From SBAX01 sp964646605 (GTDB lineage Bacteria; Planctomycetota; Phycisphaerae; UBA1845), in assembly GCA_964646605.1 (NCBI GenBank), contig CAZYEX010000055.1, positions 1 to 24,713 on the forward strand: a DNA stretch of 24,713 nucleotides, written 5' to 3'. The first letter of the stretch is position 1. Every line of letters begins with the position of its first letter. The position numbers and the translations under genes were made by a program. Shown piece after piece: positions 7,271 to 16,281 of the stretch. The notes beneath the pieces were generated by a model. The model had not been told where the DNA came from and did not search any database. It worked only from the letters and a program-made list of their open reading frames with translations.

Positions 7271-9274
7271 TCAAGCGGGGACCGGTTGTAAGGCGATGGG
7301 GCGAAGGTAGCTTTCGATTTCCCCGGCGCTTTCCTCGCCAAAGCGTACGAGGCGGGCGCTGTTGAAGATGACCACGGCCGTGGCGAAGGTGTGAGAGACG
7401 GCGGCGGCGATGGGGGTGAGCGGGCCCCAGATCGCCAGGGTCATGGTCACCACGATGAACGCCACGCCGAAGATGATGTTCTGCCACACCACCCGCGTCG
7501 TCCCCCGCGACAGGCGGATCAAGAACGGCAGGCGCGACAGGTCGTTGTTCATCAAAGCGACCGAGGCGGAGTTGATGGCTACGTCACTGCCCGCGGCGCC
7601 CATGGCGATTCCCAAATCGCTGGCCGCGAGCATCGGAGCGTCGTTCACTCCGTCACCGACCACGGCCACCCTGTGCCCCCGGCGCTTCAGGTCGTCCACC
7701 AGACGCAGCTTCTCCTCGGGAAGCACCTCCGCTTGGACTTCCGTGCAGCCCATTTCCGCCCCCACGCGCCGGGCGACCGACCACTTGTCGCCCGTCACCA
7801 TGGATAGATTGCGAATGCGCAGCTTGCGAAGCTCGTCGATCGCGGCTCGGGCTTCGGGTCGCGTGCGGTCCTCGAGCCCGATCCAGCCCAGGCATTTGCC
7901 GCCCCGCGCGACGTAGAGCATGCTCACGCCCTCGGGCTCGGCGAAGTCGGGCAGGTGGGTGATGCTCATATCGACGCCTCGCTCGTCCAGCCAGTTCGCC
8001 CGTCCGACCAGCACGGCATCGCCGCTCACTTCGGCAGCCACACCGCGTCCCGCCGTCTCGCTGAAACTGGCGGGATGGGCCAGGGTCATCTTGGCCTTCT
8101 TGGCCACGGCCACGAGGGCCAGCGCCGCGGGATGTTTGCTCATTTGCTCAGCCGAGGCCGCCGCCCAGAGCAAATCCGCGCCGTCCACGCCCGGTGCGGG
8201 CTTCAACTGGGTCACGGACAGCTCCCCGGTGGTGAGCGTCCCGGTCTTGTCGAAGATCACCGCCGTCAGGGAACGTGCGAACTCCAGATGCACTACGTTC
8301 TTGATGAGAATTCCCAGCCGGGCGGCGCAGCTCAACGCCGCCACCATGGCCGTGGGTGTCGCCAGCACCAATGCACACGGACAGGCAATGATGAGCATGG
8401 TGATCGCCTTGCGTACCCCAAGCTCCTTGTCGGCCGAGAAGAACCACACCACTGCGGCCAACATGCAAATGGTCGGCGTATACCAGCCTGCGTAACGGTC
8501 GATCAGCCGCATCAGCGGAATCCGCGTCTTTTCGGCGTCCAGAATGAGACGCTGCACGCGGCCCAAGGTCGTGTCGGCCCCCGCCTTGGTGACGCGAATA
8601 TCCAGCACCCCGGTCAGGTTCGTCGTCCCGCTGAACACCTCATGCCCCACGATCTTGTCCACGGGCAGGGACTCCCCGGTGATATTCGCCTGATTGACGG
8701 TCGATTCTCCGGACAGTACTTGTCCATCACCGGCGATGTTGTCGCCGGGACGGACGCGGATCACATCGCCGGGACGTAGGAGCTTGGCATCCACCACGGT
8801 CTCTGCCCCCGTCGCGTCGAGTCGATGGGCCTTGTCCGGTGTGAGCCGCAAAAGAGACTCAATCGACGCACGAGCGCCGAGCGCGGTGCGGGTTTCGATG
8901 AGGTTCGACACCACCATGAAGAACGCGATGATTCCCGCCTCCTGGTATTCACCCAACGCGATCGCCGCGACCACCGCCAGGGCCACCAACTCTTCCATGT
9001 GAGCGTGCCCGTGGCTTAGGCACTTCACCGCGTGCCAGACGAGCGGGATTCCCAGCAGCAGCGCCCCCACCAGGGCCATGATGTCCGAATAGGGCGTATG
9101 AGCGCCGACGTGGGCGCTGGTCGTGAAATCGTGTTGAAAGAAAGTCCGTGCCACCCACGGAAAATCGACCACGAACGAACTCACCACCAGCATCCCGCCC
9201 ATCAGCGTCCCGATGAGCAGACTGCTGGCCTTGAGGGTTTCGGCCTCGATTTCCTTCAGGTGGGCATGGGCCAT
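7271..9274 (-). CDS. P1B-type heavy-metal-translocating ATPase without an N-terminal HMA domain
   Basis: This is a 667-residue inner-membrane metal exporter from ATG 9274; TTG 9301 would add nine residues. The first membrane pair is followed by SHGHAHMEEL (87-96). The actuator motif TGES is at 199-202 and the transmembrane metal-site CPC at 298-300. The phosphorylation motif DKTGT starts at Asp342, the HP motif is in SKHPAAL (379-385), and the hinge GDGVNDAP is at 540-547. CPC and MGAAGSDVAI suggest the Zn/Cd/Pb (ZntA/CadA) branch. However, the last helix has AVSHTFATAVVIFNSARLV, where that branch has an Asp (LADTGAT in ZntA). The His is placed as in HEGGT of the Co-type P1B-4 branch, which normally has SPC instead of CPC. 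The metal therefore cannot be named from sequence. There is no HMA or GMTCxxC domain at either end. Confidence 0.93.
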   Translation of the reverse strand: MAHAHLKEIEAETLKASSLLIGTLMGGMLVVSSFVVDFPWVARTFFQHDFTTSAHVGAHTPYSDIMALVGALLLGIPLVWHAVKCLSHGHAHMEELVALAVVAAIALGEYQEAGIIAFFMVVSNLIETRTALGARASIESLLRLTPDKAHRLDATGAETVVDAKLLRPGDVIRVRPGDNIAGDGQVLSGESTVNQANITGESLPVDKIVGHEVFSGTTNLTGVLDIRVTKAGADTTLGRVQRLILDAEKTRIPLMRLIDRYAGWYTPTICMLAAVVWFFSADKELGVRKAITMLIIACPCALVLATPTAMVAALSCAARLGILIKNVVHLEFARSLTAVIFDKTGTLTTGELSVTQLKPAPGVDGADLLWAAASAEQMSKHPAALALVAVAKKAKMTLAHPASFSETAGRGVAAEVSGDAVLVGRANWLDERGVDMSITHLPDFAEPEGVSMLYVARGGKCLGWIGLEDRTRPEARAAIDELRKLRIRNLSMVTGDKWSVARRVGAEMGCTEVQAEVLPEEKLRLVDDLKRRGHRVAVVGDGVNDAPMLAASDLGIAMGAAGSDVAINSASVALMNNDLSRLPFLIRLSRGTTRVVWQNIIFGVAFIVVTMTLAIWGPLTPIAAAVSHTFATAVVIFNSARLVRFGEESAGEIESYLRPIALQPVPA

Positions 9275-9335
9275 AAGACAGTTTTCCGGCGCCGACGACA
9301 AACAGAGCGACCGATACCCAGGCGTGGTTACCCCA

Positions 9336-9376
9336 ACCGTCCGGGTTGGTCAAACGCCCGCTGCGCCCGGGACGGT
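9336..9376. repeat. Long stem-loop in the leader region of the ATPase gene
   Basis: ACCGTCCGGG (9336-9345) pairs with CCCGGGACGGT (9366-9376), giving about ten base pairs with one bulge around a 20-base loop. It lies 62 bases upstream of the ATPase ATG and about 120 bases after the FG-GAP gene stop. The reverse-strand exit lacks a U-run, so a regulatory leader or operator is as likely as a terminator. No regulator is encoded nearby. Confidence 0.4.
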
Positions 9377-9494
9377 TTGTCGAGCATACTACGGCGAATG
9401 CGCCCGAGGGTTCGTGCAACCTAGAGAAGCCCTCTTCCCACGCGAGTCGATGGGCGATGGGTGAAGTTGGGCAACCGGCGTCCGGCGCGCCGCC

Positions 9495-12400
9495 CTACGG
9501 GTTCACGCGATTGGTGCCGAAGTTGTTCCCATAAACGATGTAGGCGTCTCCGGCGTTTCGGCGGCGACCGGCGGCGGCGTCGGAGCCGGGGGCGTCGGGA
9601 CCCTGGGGGAAGCTCAGGTCGATGAAGTCGGCCTTGGGGTTGCCGATCAGGATGTCGTCGAACCCGTCGCTGTTGATATCTCCGATCAACCCGACCGTGG
9701 TGGGGGCGGCCTCGTTGGGGCGACCCATGACGTAGGGACTCAGGAAAACAAGCCCGGGAAGCTGCGCCGACCCCACGCCGCTCTCCGGATCGGACAGATT
9801 CCACGTGGCGTTCGTCAAGTGCGTGCCGCCGAACACGAGGTAGACCACGCCGACTCGTTGGCGACCGGCCGCGTCGCGGCGGATTTCCCCTGGGGCGGTG
9901 ATGAGCAGATCCCCGAACCCGTCATGGTTGAAATCGCCGGCGGAGCTCACGTCCGCGCCGGCGCGATCCCCGGCTTTGCCGCCGTAGAAGATCGTCCCCG
10001 GCAGATCACTGGTTCCGACCTGGTTGATGGTGCGGTCGCCGTCGGTGAACCGCCCGCCGAACACGACGGCCACGAATCCGTTGTCCACCAGGTTTTCGCA
10101 GCAACCCGTCCCCTTCCCGAATACGCACGATTCATCCGGCTCGCAGTCATCCGAAAGACAACAGAATACGCACTCGTCGTCGTCGTCGAGGTCGCCGTCG
10201 TTGTCGTAATCGAAGGCCTTGCAGGCGTCGGAGGTGAAGACCTCGTCCGGGAAATCGAGACGGCAGTCGACGAAGGCGACCTCCCGCAAATCGCTTTGAT
10301 TGATGTTGCCGTCGCGGTTGAAATCCCCGGCGCAGGTCCCGCGCTGCACGCCGCCGAAGTCGGTGGTCGCAGAGGCGATGAACAAGTCATCGACGCGGTC
10401 GCCGTTGACGTCCCGGCCGGCGGTCTGGACCGCTCCGATGTGGTCGCCCAACGAAACGCCGCGGATGCGAATCATCGGCGGGCGGAGAATCGGATCGTTG
10501 GCGTTGCCCAAGTCGATGTCTCCGAAGATCGTCCGACCGTAAAGGATGTAGACTGCACCCGAATCGCGAAGGGAGCTGGTTCGGTCATTCAGCGGCGCGG
10601 CGCAGAGAATGTCATCGAGCCCGTCCTGGTTAAAGTCACCCGCCGACTGTCCGTCTCCGAGGAAATCGTCGATGTTCTCAGCGAGAATCGCGGAGGTCTC
10701 CGCAGGCCTGAACAAATCTCGGGGGGCGATCAGGGTCGCCGAACAGCCCCCAAAAGGCGGGAAATGCTGCTGATCGAAGCTCGGGATCACGCAAGTCCCG
10801 TCTTCATCGTTCAGGTCGCGCCAAAACACATCGTTGTAGTTCGTCCCGGGAAGAATCACAATGCTGCTGCGGAAAAGGGTGGAGGCATACTGCGGGTAGA
10901 ACTCCGGGAACGGCACTCTTTTGGCCAAATCCGCGAGGTAGCGCTCGTTGTGCGGCGCCGAGATGATAAGCTCATCAAGTCCGTCACTGTTCAAGTCCCC
11001 GAGCGAACCGACACGGTGCCCGTACAAATCCTCCTTCGGGGGTTCCTGAATCAGACAGAAGGCCTGATCGAGATCCGGGTCGGGAAAAAAAATCGGCCCG
11101 CAATCGTAGGGTCCGGTCGTAAACCGGGCCCCCGCGATACGGGCGTCCTCCTCGGGATCGTTACCCAATTCGGTGCCCAGTCCCCCGGGGGGGTTGTTGT
11201 CGGCACGCGGGATGATGTTGCCGGAGTCGTTCGTTCCTCCCGCGTCCAACACACGTGGAAGCTGGCCAACCAGTTCCAAAGAAATTGAGGTGGATTCTAG
11301 TCGATTGACGTTGATCCCGACACCTTCGCTATCGCGGTTCTGGCTGTTCACGATGACCGCCATCCCGCCGTAATAAAACGAAACGTCCCGCTCCGGAACC
11401 TGGTTGGTGAAGTTGTTCGCGAACGGATCGGCGAAACAACCGATGAAATCGATGTCCGTGGGGTTTTGATCGTCGGGGTCGTAGTCGTCGGAATCGAATG
11501 CGCCGCGCACGTGCGAGAGTCCAAACAAAATTTCGGGCCGGCCGTCGCCGGAGAGATCTCGTACAAAGTCTACGTCTGTGATCCCGTCGGTTCGGGCAGA
11601 CAAGCTGGGAACGAAGTCGCGTGCCGGGGGCGCCTGGAAGACCACGCCGGACACAGTTTGACTCACAGTGTTTGCCGAGATGGCCCCGCCGAAACGAACC
11701 CGGTCCCGCCCGTACACCAAGTAGGCCTCGCCCACGGGACCCACGTTCTGTGGGTTGCCGAACTGGGCCACGACAACGAAATCTGAAATGCCGTCCTCGT
11801 CGAAGTCGGCGTCCCCGGTTACGTCTGAACCGAGGTTGGCCCCCGGATTGAAACCATAGAACCTCGCGCCGGAGACGCTTCGGCCGACATCGGCGAGGTC
11901 GACGGACCCAGAAGCTAATTGAACGATGTTGATCGTCCCCACCGCGTACCTATGCACTCTGGGGTTCGTCCCGTCGTCGGCGGTGACGCGGATGAAATAG
12001 GGCGCACCGGCCGGCAGCGGCGGGCTCGTCGCCAGGTCGATCGGAATGGTAAAAGGGATAGGCTGGAAATTCCCGGCAGCCACCGTCAAGGGCGGTTGAA
12101 GCAGAATGATCTGCGTCGGGTCGGGGTTGGCCGGATCGTCATTGTTGGGATTCAAGTCCACGTCCAACATGACAAACAACGTCAACTCACTGTCCGGGTC
12201 GAAAGGGATCGGATTGGGGTCATTGGCGAGCGGAGCAATCGGTGTGGGCTGAACGACAATGGTCAGATCGTCGTCCTGCGCCATGCTCAGGTTCACCACC
12301 GGCTCCACCACGGTGATCTGCGGCGGCTCTGTCTGCGGCCCGCCGCCCTCCGGAACGATGGTGATGATCACACGTTGGGCGCTCGCCCCCGTGGTCATGG

Positions 12401-12827
12401 CGAAAACATCCACGGCTTGCTGTTCGTCGGTGATGGTTCCCAAGAGGTTGTACGACCCGTGGGGGATCAAACTGGTCCCGACCGTGTGCGTATCCAGTTG
12501 CTCGTCGTTCTCGTCCAGGCCGTCGACCAGGATGATCGTGGCGTTGTTGGCGATGTTCACCAGCGAAAAACGAATCTGTGCCGCTGAGTCGCGATCCGAG
12601 TCGGTCCAACGAATGAGGAAGGGATCGCCTTGCCCTCGCGTCTGGTTGGTGATCGGCTCCTTGATCTCCAGGGTTGGGGGCTCGTTTCCAAGCTGCCCCG
12701 GCCCGCGAACCAAGAAGGCGGTCGGGGCCGTTCCGCAGGAGAGCACACTCAGCAGCAACGAAACGCCGCCCACAACGCCGCAAACCAATCCCACGCCGAT
12801 CGTCCACCGAGCAGGTCGACGCATCAT
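9495..12827 (-). CDS. FG-GAP (integrin-alpha-like) beta-propeller lipoprotein with an inserted Cys-rich EF-hand-like module
   Basis: This is a 1110-residue protein from ATG 12827 with a strong AAGGAG seven bases upstream. A basic start and hydrophobic stretch end in VLSC, so Cys31 is the likely lipidated residue. Residues of about 45-330 are two or three beta-sandwich-like modules (PPTLEIKEPI..., PPQITVVEPV...). After that come about seven FG-GAP repeats with calcium-loop cores such as DADFDEDGISD, GDLNSDGLDE, GDFNQDGLDD, GDFNHDGFGD and GDINSDGFDD, followed by hydrophobic strands and GxxYLVYG blocks. Together they should close one seven-bladed propeller. At about 829-907 a dockerin-like, Cys-rich insert (GDFNRDGNINQSDL, YDNDGDLDDDDECVFCC) interrupts the repeats. 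The protein is probably surface- or periplasm-facing and binds Ca2+ and a ligand or matrix; the target is unknown. Confidence 0.9.
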   Translation of the reverse strand: MMRRPARWTIGVGLVCGVVGGVSLLLSVLSCGTAPTAFLVRGPGQLGNEPPTLEIKEPITNQTRGQGDPFLIRWTDSDRDSAAQIRFSLVNIANNATIILVDGLDENDEQLDTHTVGTSLIPHGSYNLLGTITDEQQAVDVFAMTTGASAQRVIITIVPEGGGPQTEPPQITVVEPVVNLSMAQDDDLTIVVQPTPIAPLANDPNPIPFDPDSELTLFVMLDVDLNPNNDDPANPDPTQIILLQPPLTVAAGNFQPIPFTIPIDLATSPPLPAGAPYFIRVTADDGTNPRVHRYAVGTINIVQLASGSVDLADVGRSVSGARFYGFNPGANLGSDVTGDADFDEDGISDFVVVAQFGNPQNVGPVGEAYLVYGRDRVRFGGAISANTVSQTVSGVVFQAPPARDFVPSLSARTDGITDVDFVRDLSGDGRPEILFGLSHVRGAFDSDDYDPDDQNPTDIDFIGCFADPFANNFTNQVPERDVSFYYGGMAVIVNSQNRDSEGVGINVNRLESTSISLELVGQLPRVLDAGGTNDSGNIIPRADNNPPGGLGTELGNDPEEDARIAGARFTTGPYDCGPIFFPDPDLDQAFCLIQEPPKEDLYGHRVGSLGDLNSDGLDELIISAPHNERYLADLAKRVPFPEFYPQYASTLFRSSIVILPGTNYNDVFWRDLNDEDGTCVIPSFDQQHFPPFGGCSATLIAPRDLFRPAETSAILAENIDDFLGDGQSAGDFNQDGLDDILCAAPLNDRTSSLRDSGAVYILYGRTIFGDIDLGNANDPILRPPMIRIRGVSLGDHIGAVQTAGRDVNGDRVDDLFIASATTDFGGVQRGTCAGDFNRDGNINQSDLREVAFVDCRLDFPDEVFTSDACKAFDYDNDGDLDDDDECVFCCLSDDCEPDESCVFGKGTGCCENLVDNGFVAVVFGGRFTDGDRTINQVGTSDLPGTIFYGGKAGDRAGADVSSAGDFNHDGFGDLLITAPGEIRRDAAGRQRVGVVYLVFGGTHLTNATWNLSDPESGVGSAQLPGLVFLSPYVMGRPNEAAPTTVGLIGDINSDGFDDILIGNPKADFIDLSFPQGPDAPGSDAAAGRRRNAGDAYIVYGNNFGTNRVNP

Positions 12828-13366
12828 GCTATGCTCCTTGTATACCAACGGCCCCGCGTCCCGCACCGACGACGTCGGACTCTGCTCTGATCGTGCCAAT
12901 CGCCCTGCACACGGTCGCCCGCTTCCGCGTCGAGCGAACGCCAAGCAGGCTGGGTCGCCAACGAAGGCTGACACCGGGAGGCGGACTGGGGGAGGTTACA
13001 AATTCTCACCACGAAACCAACGCACGGCGGCGGGCCGGGCCGGCGTGGGCAACGGGCCCGAGTGGGCCTCGCCCACCGCGGCGCGGGTGCACACGCTGGC
13101 CGGGGGAAATCCGTCCCGCCGGGGCTTACCCCGTCAGCCGCCGCGAATCTTAGGGGTGCCCTATCTGTCCCGTCAACAGGGGCAGGGTTCCTTCCCCTCC
13201 CCCCGCGTCGGCAAATCGGAGACCTACCGCCCCTACGCCGGCGACAACTACCGACAGGCACGGGGCCGGGCATCGGTTGAGTCCACCCCCCGCGGAAGCT
13301 AGGATGAACCCGCGTCAATGCAGCGGACCTGTTTCTCGGGCCATGGACCTCACCCTGGGCGAGCCA
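12828..13366. other. Intergenic region between the divergent FG-GAP and ABC genes; no gene seen
   Basis: The 539 bases hold several open frames, but none has a plausible composition, start or ribosome site. The left 15 bases contain the Shine-Dalgarno sequence of the FG-GAP gene. A tight hairpin, GTGGGC-ctc-GCCCAC, lies at 13062-13076, and another GTGGGC occurs at 13045-13050. I could not identify -35/-10 pairs for either gene. Confidence 0.6.
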
Positions 13367-14308
13367 ATGAACGTCGTCGAGATCGAGAACGTCACCAAAA
13401 CCTTCGGCCGGTTCGTGGCCGTGGATGCCCTCACCCTCCATGTACCCGAAGGGTCCATCTACGGCTTCATCGGTCCCAACGGATCGGGCAAGACCACGAC
13501 CTTGCGGATGATCATGCGTATTCACCACCCGGATGCCGGGTCGGGTTGGATTCGAGTCCTGGGGGAAGGCGGCGCCACGGCGGCCAACGACCGCGTCGGA
13601 TACCTTCCCGAAGAACGCGGCCTCTACAAGAAGATGAAGGTCCGCGACATCCTTCGGTTTTATGCGGAACTCAAGGGTTGCCGGGACTTCAAGGGGCGGG
13701 TGGGCAGTTGGCTGGAGCGCATGGACCTCACCGCCTGGGCCGACAAGCGGGTCGAAACGCTCTCCAAGGGCATGGCCCAGAAAGTTCAGTTCATCGCTGC
13801 GGTCATCGCCGGTCCGGAGATGGTCATCCTCGACGAACCCTTCACCGGTTTGGACCCGGTCAACGCCGACGTGTTGCGCGAGGCCGTTCTCGACCTTCGC
13901 AAGAACGGCTCCACGGTCATCTTCTCCACCCACGACATGTCCATGGCCGAGAAAATGTGCGACTTCGTCTTCATGATTTACAAGGGCAAGAAAGTCCTCG
14001 ACGGCACGCTGGAGTCGATCCAAGACCGCTACGGGCGCGACACCATCCGCGTCCGCGTGGAGGGCAACGGTTTCGATCCCCACGGCATTCCCGGAGTGGA
14101 GAAGGTGAACGACTTCGGACGATTGCAGGAGTTGCGCCTGGCCCCGGAGACGGATTCACAACACATCCTCGACGAACTGATGCAGCGCGGTCGGGTGACG
14201 CACTTCGAGCTCACTCGGCCCTCGCTGCACGACGTTTTCGTGCGCATCGCCCGCCCCGACGCCGCGGACGCATCGGCCCCCAAGCAGGCGGAGGTGGTCC
14301 ATGCGTAA
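13367..14308 (+). CDS. ABC-2 type transporter ATP-binding protein
   Basis: This is a 313-residue ATPase. I chose ATG 13367 (MNVVEIENVTKTFG) because family members start just before this strand. ATG 13343 and ATG 13304 (with GGAAG upstream) are in frame and possible. Walker A is GPNGSGKT (36-43), the signature is LSKGM (132-136; Lys replaces the usual Gly/Gln), and Walker B is MVILDEP with Asp156/Glu157. The D-loop is TGLDP and the switch His is 189 in STHD. The C-terminal about 85 residues fit the DUF4162-like extension of NatA-type ATPases. It would power export through the permease encoded next; the substrate is unknown. Its stop overlaps the permease start by eight bases, so the two are translationally coupled. 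Confidence 0.95.
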   Translation: MNVVEIENVTKTFGRFVAVDALTLHVPEGSIYGFIGPNGSGKTTTLRMIMRIHHPDAGSGWIRVLGEGGATAANDRVGYLPEERGLYKKMKVRDILRFYAELKGCRDFKGRVGSWLERMDLTAWADKRVETLSKGMAQKVQFIAAVIAGPEMVILDEPFTGLDPVNADVLREAVLDLRKNGSTVIFSTHDMSMAEKMCDFVFMIYKGKKVLDGTLESIQDRYGRDTIRVRVEGNGFDPHGIPGVEKVNDFGRLQELRLAPETDSQHILDELMQRGRVTHFELTRPSLHDVFVRIARPDAADASAPKQAEVVHA

Positions 14309-15620
14309 GATGATCGTCGTCGCGGTCCGCGAATATCAGGCCGCGGTCAAGACCAAGGCTTTCATCGTCAGCCTGGTTCTCATGCCCGTCATGATGGGCG
14401 GCAGCATTCTCGTGCAGTGGGTCATGCGCGACAAAGTGGACACCAACGACAAGCGCATCGCCGTCGTGGACCACTCCGGAAAACTCTTCGACGCCGTGGC
14501 CGAGGCGGCCAAGGTTCGCAACGAAACGACCATCTTTGCCGACCGCGACGGCGTGCAGAAGCAAGTCCAGCCGCGGTATCTCTTTGAGAACGTCGAGCCT
14601 GGCAGCGGCGATCCGACCAAGGCGAACCTCGTGCTGTCCGATCGCGTGCGGGCCCGCGAGATCTTCGCCTTCGTCACCATCGGCCCCAGCGTCGTGGACC
14701 CCGACGCCGAACCGGCGCAGGCCGCGATTCAGTACTTCTCCAACAGTCCGACCTACGACGACGTCGAGGAATGGCTTCGCGGTCCGATCAATGCACAGAT
14801 CCAAAAGCTACGACTCGCCGCCGCCCAGCTCGACCCCCGCGTGGTCGAGGAGGCGACGCGGCGCATCTTCATCGCCAACCTGGGACTCGTCACCGTCGAT
14901 GCCTCCGGCAAGGTCGCCGAGGCCCAGGCCACCAACAAGGTCGCCAACTTGTTCGTCCCCATGGGTCTCATGATGCTCATGTTCATGGTGGTGGTGATCG
15001 GGGCCTCGCCGCTGATCCAAAGCGTGCTCGAAGAAAAAATGCAACGCATCGCCGAGGTTCTCCTCGGGTCGATCCCTCCGTTTCAACTGATGATGGGCAA
15101 GCTGCTGGGTATGGTCGGGGTCTCGCTCACCATCGCCACGGTGTACATGGTTGGCGCCTTTTTCGCCTTGCGGCAAGCCGATTACGGCAGCTTCTTCCCC
15201 GTCCACGTCGTCTGGTGGTTCGTCGTGTTTCAGGCCCTCGCCGTGCTCATGTACGGGGCCTTGTTCATCGCCATCGGCGCCGCGGTCAGCGATCTGAAAG
15301 AGGCCCAGAACCTCACCACGCCCGTGATGCTGCTGGTGGTCGCGCCCATGTTCGTGTGGATGAACGTCGTTCGCGAGCCGATGTCCAGCTTCTCCGTGAT
15401 CGTCTCCCTGTTCCCCCCGGCGACGCCCATGCTCATGCTGATGCGGCAATCCATCCCCCCCGGAATTCCACTCTGGCAGCCGCTTCTCGGCGTCGTCGGA
15501 GTGCTCTTGATGACCACGTTCTGCGTGTTCGCAGCCGGACGCATCTTCCGTGTCGGCATCCTCATGCAAGGCAAAGGCGCCAAGCTCAGCGAAATGGCCC
15601 GCTGGGTCTTTCGCGGTTGA
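14301..15620 (+). CDS. ABC-2 family transporter permease (NatB-like)
   Basis: This is a 439-residue protein whose ATG 14301 lies inside the end of the ATPase gene (ATGCGTAA). The first helix (about 22-42) is followed by an extracytoplasmic domain of about 170 residues. Five or more helices then form the C-terminal half: FVPMGLMMLMFMVVVIG, VSLTIATVYMVGAFFAL, VVWWFVVFQALAVLMYGALFIAIGA, LLVVAPMFVW and LLGVVGVLLMTTFCVFAAGRIF. The block SPLIQSVLEEKMQRIAEVLLGSIPPFQLMMGKLLG is the hallmark of NatB/ABC-2 permeases. It forms an exporter with the upstream ATPase. The substrate cannot be inferred. The gene ends 10 bases before the convergent maf stop, and no terminator is visible between them. Confidence 0.93.
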   Translation: MRKMIVVAVREYQAAVKTKAFIVSLVLMPVMMGGSILVQWVMRDKVDTNDKRIAVVDHSGKLFDAVAEAAKVRNETTIFADRDGVQKQVQPRYLFENVEPGSGDPTKANLVLSDRVRAREIFAFVTIGPSVVDPDAEPAQAAIQYFSNSPTYDDVEEWLRGPINAQIQKLRLAAAQLDPRVVEEATRRIFIANLGLVTVDASGKVAEAQATNKVANLFVPMGLMMLMFMVVVIGASPLIQSVLEEKMQRIAEVLLGSIPPFQLMMGKLLGMVGVSLTIATVYMVGAFFALRQADYGSFFPVHVVWWFVVFQALAVLMYGALFIAIGAAVSDLKEAQNLTTPVMLLVVAPMFVWMNVVREPMSSFSVIVSLFPPATPMLMLMRQSIPPGIPLWQPLLGVVGVLLMTTFCVFAAGRIFRVGILMQGKGAKLSEMARWVFRG

Positions 15621-15630
15621 TGCAGTCTGG

Positions 15631-16281
15631 TCAGGAACTCTGACCGAACTCTCCCACCATCTGCGACAGCAATTCCATCGGCAACCCCACTACGTTGGTG
15701 AAACTCCCCTCGATCCGCTCGACGAAGGCGTCGCCGTGGTCCTGGATTCCATAGGCCCCCGCCTTCCCCTCCCAGGCGCCGGAGTGGAGATAGGACTGCA
15801 ACTGTCCGTCGCTGAGTGCGCGCATGGTGACGGCGGTCACGTCATGCCGCGTGAGCCGCCGTCCGCTGCCCGCGTCGAGCAGCGTGACACCGGTGATCAC
15901 TTCATGCGTGGTCCCTGCAAGAGCCCGCAGAATCCGCTCCGCATCCTGACGATCACTCGGCTTCCCGAAAATTTCCCCGCGAAGCGCCGCCACCGTGTCC
16001 GCGCCCAGTACCCATCCGTTACCGACCAGGTCCGCCACGCACCGCGCCTTGAAGAAGCTCAACTCCTCCACGATCCGCGCCGGCGACATTCCCGATCCGG
16101 CGAAGGAAGGCTCCGGGTGCGGCGACGCGACGACCTCGAAGACATACCCATGTTCGCGCAGCAGTTCCGCGCGTCGCGGACTCATCGACGCCAGCACCAG
16201 ACGTGGGCGAGACTCGTCGGCCTTTCGGCGGATCGTGGATTCGTTCAACGGACCGATGTCACTCCGCAGCCCCGGCGGCAA
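15631..16281 (-). CDS. maf: Maf-family nucleotide pyrophosphatase
   Basis: This is a 216-residue protein if it starts at TTG 16281; TTG 16248 would be 11 residues shorter. No ATG precedes the conserved LVLASMSPRRAELL strand-loop, which is the Maf phosphate-binding start SxSPRR. Further Maf landmarks are EELSFFKARCVA, VLGADTVAALRGEIFGKP, the catalytic-Asp block GADT, THEVITGVTLL and GKAGAYGIQDHG. Maf enzymes hydrolyse non-canonical or modified nucleoside triphosphates (dTTP/UTP or m7GTP depending on subgroup) to monophosphates in the cytoplasm. The gene overlaps the end of the dus gene by 23 bases, which suggests co-transcription and coupling and may explain the weak start codon. Confidence 0.92.
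   Translation of the reverse strand: MPPGLRSDIGPLNESTIRRKADESRPRLVLASMSPRRAELLREHGYVFEVVASPHPEPSFAGSGMSPARIVEELSFFKARCVADLVGNGWVLGADTVAALRGEIFGKPSDRQDAERILRALAGTTHEVITGVTLLDAGSGRRLTRHDVTAVTMRALSDGQLQSYLHSGAWEGKAGAYGIQDHGDAFVERIEGSFTNVVGLPMELLSQMVGEFGQSS

Noticed and set aside
9483..9492. CGGCGCGCCG palindrome after the FG-GAP stop as a terminator
   Set aside because: A ten-base GC palindrome is expected by chance at this base composition, and no U-run follows.
9819..11288. 489-codon forward frame inside the FG-GAP gene
   Set aside because: It is antisense to well-formed FG-GAP repeats. Its Val/Glu/Arg-rich product has no recognisable motif and is explained by the GC-rich codon pattern of the real gene.
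12824..14083. 419-codon reverse-strand frame opposite the ABC ATPase
   Set aside because: It is a shadow of the clear ABC ATPase frame and of intergenic sequence, with low-complexity Arg/Gly/Pro content and no domain motif.
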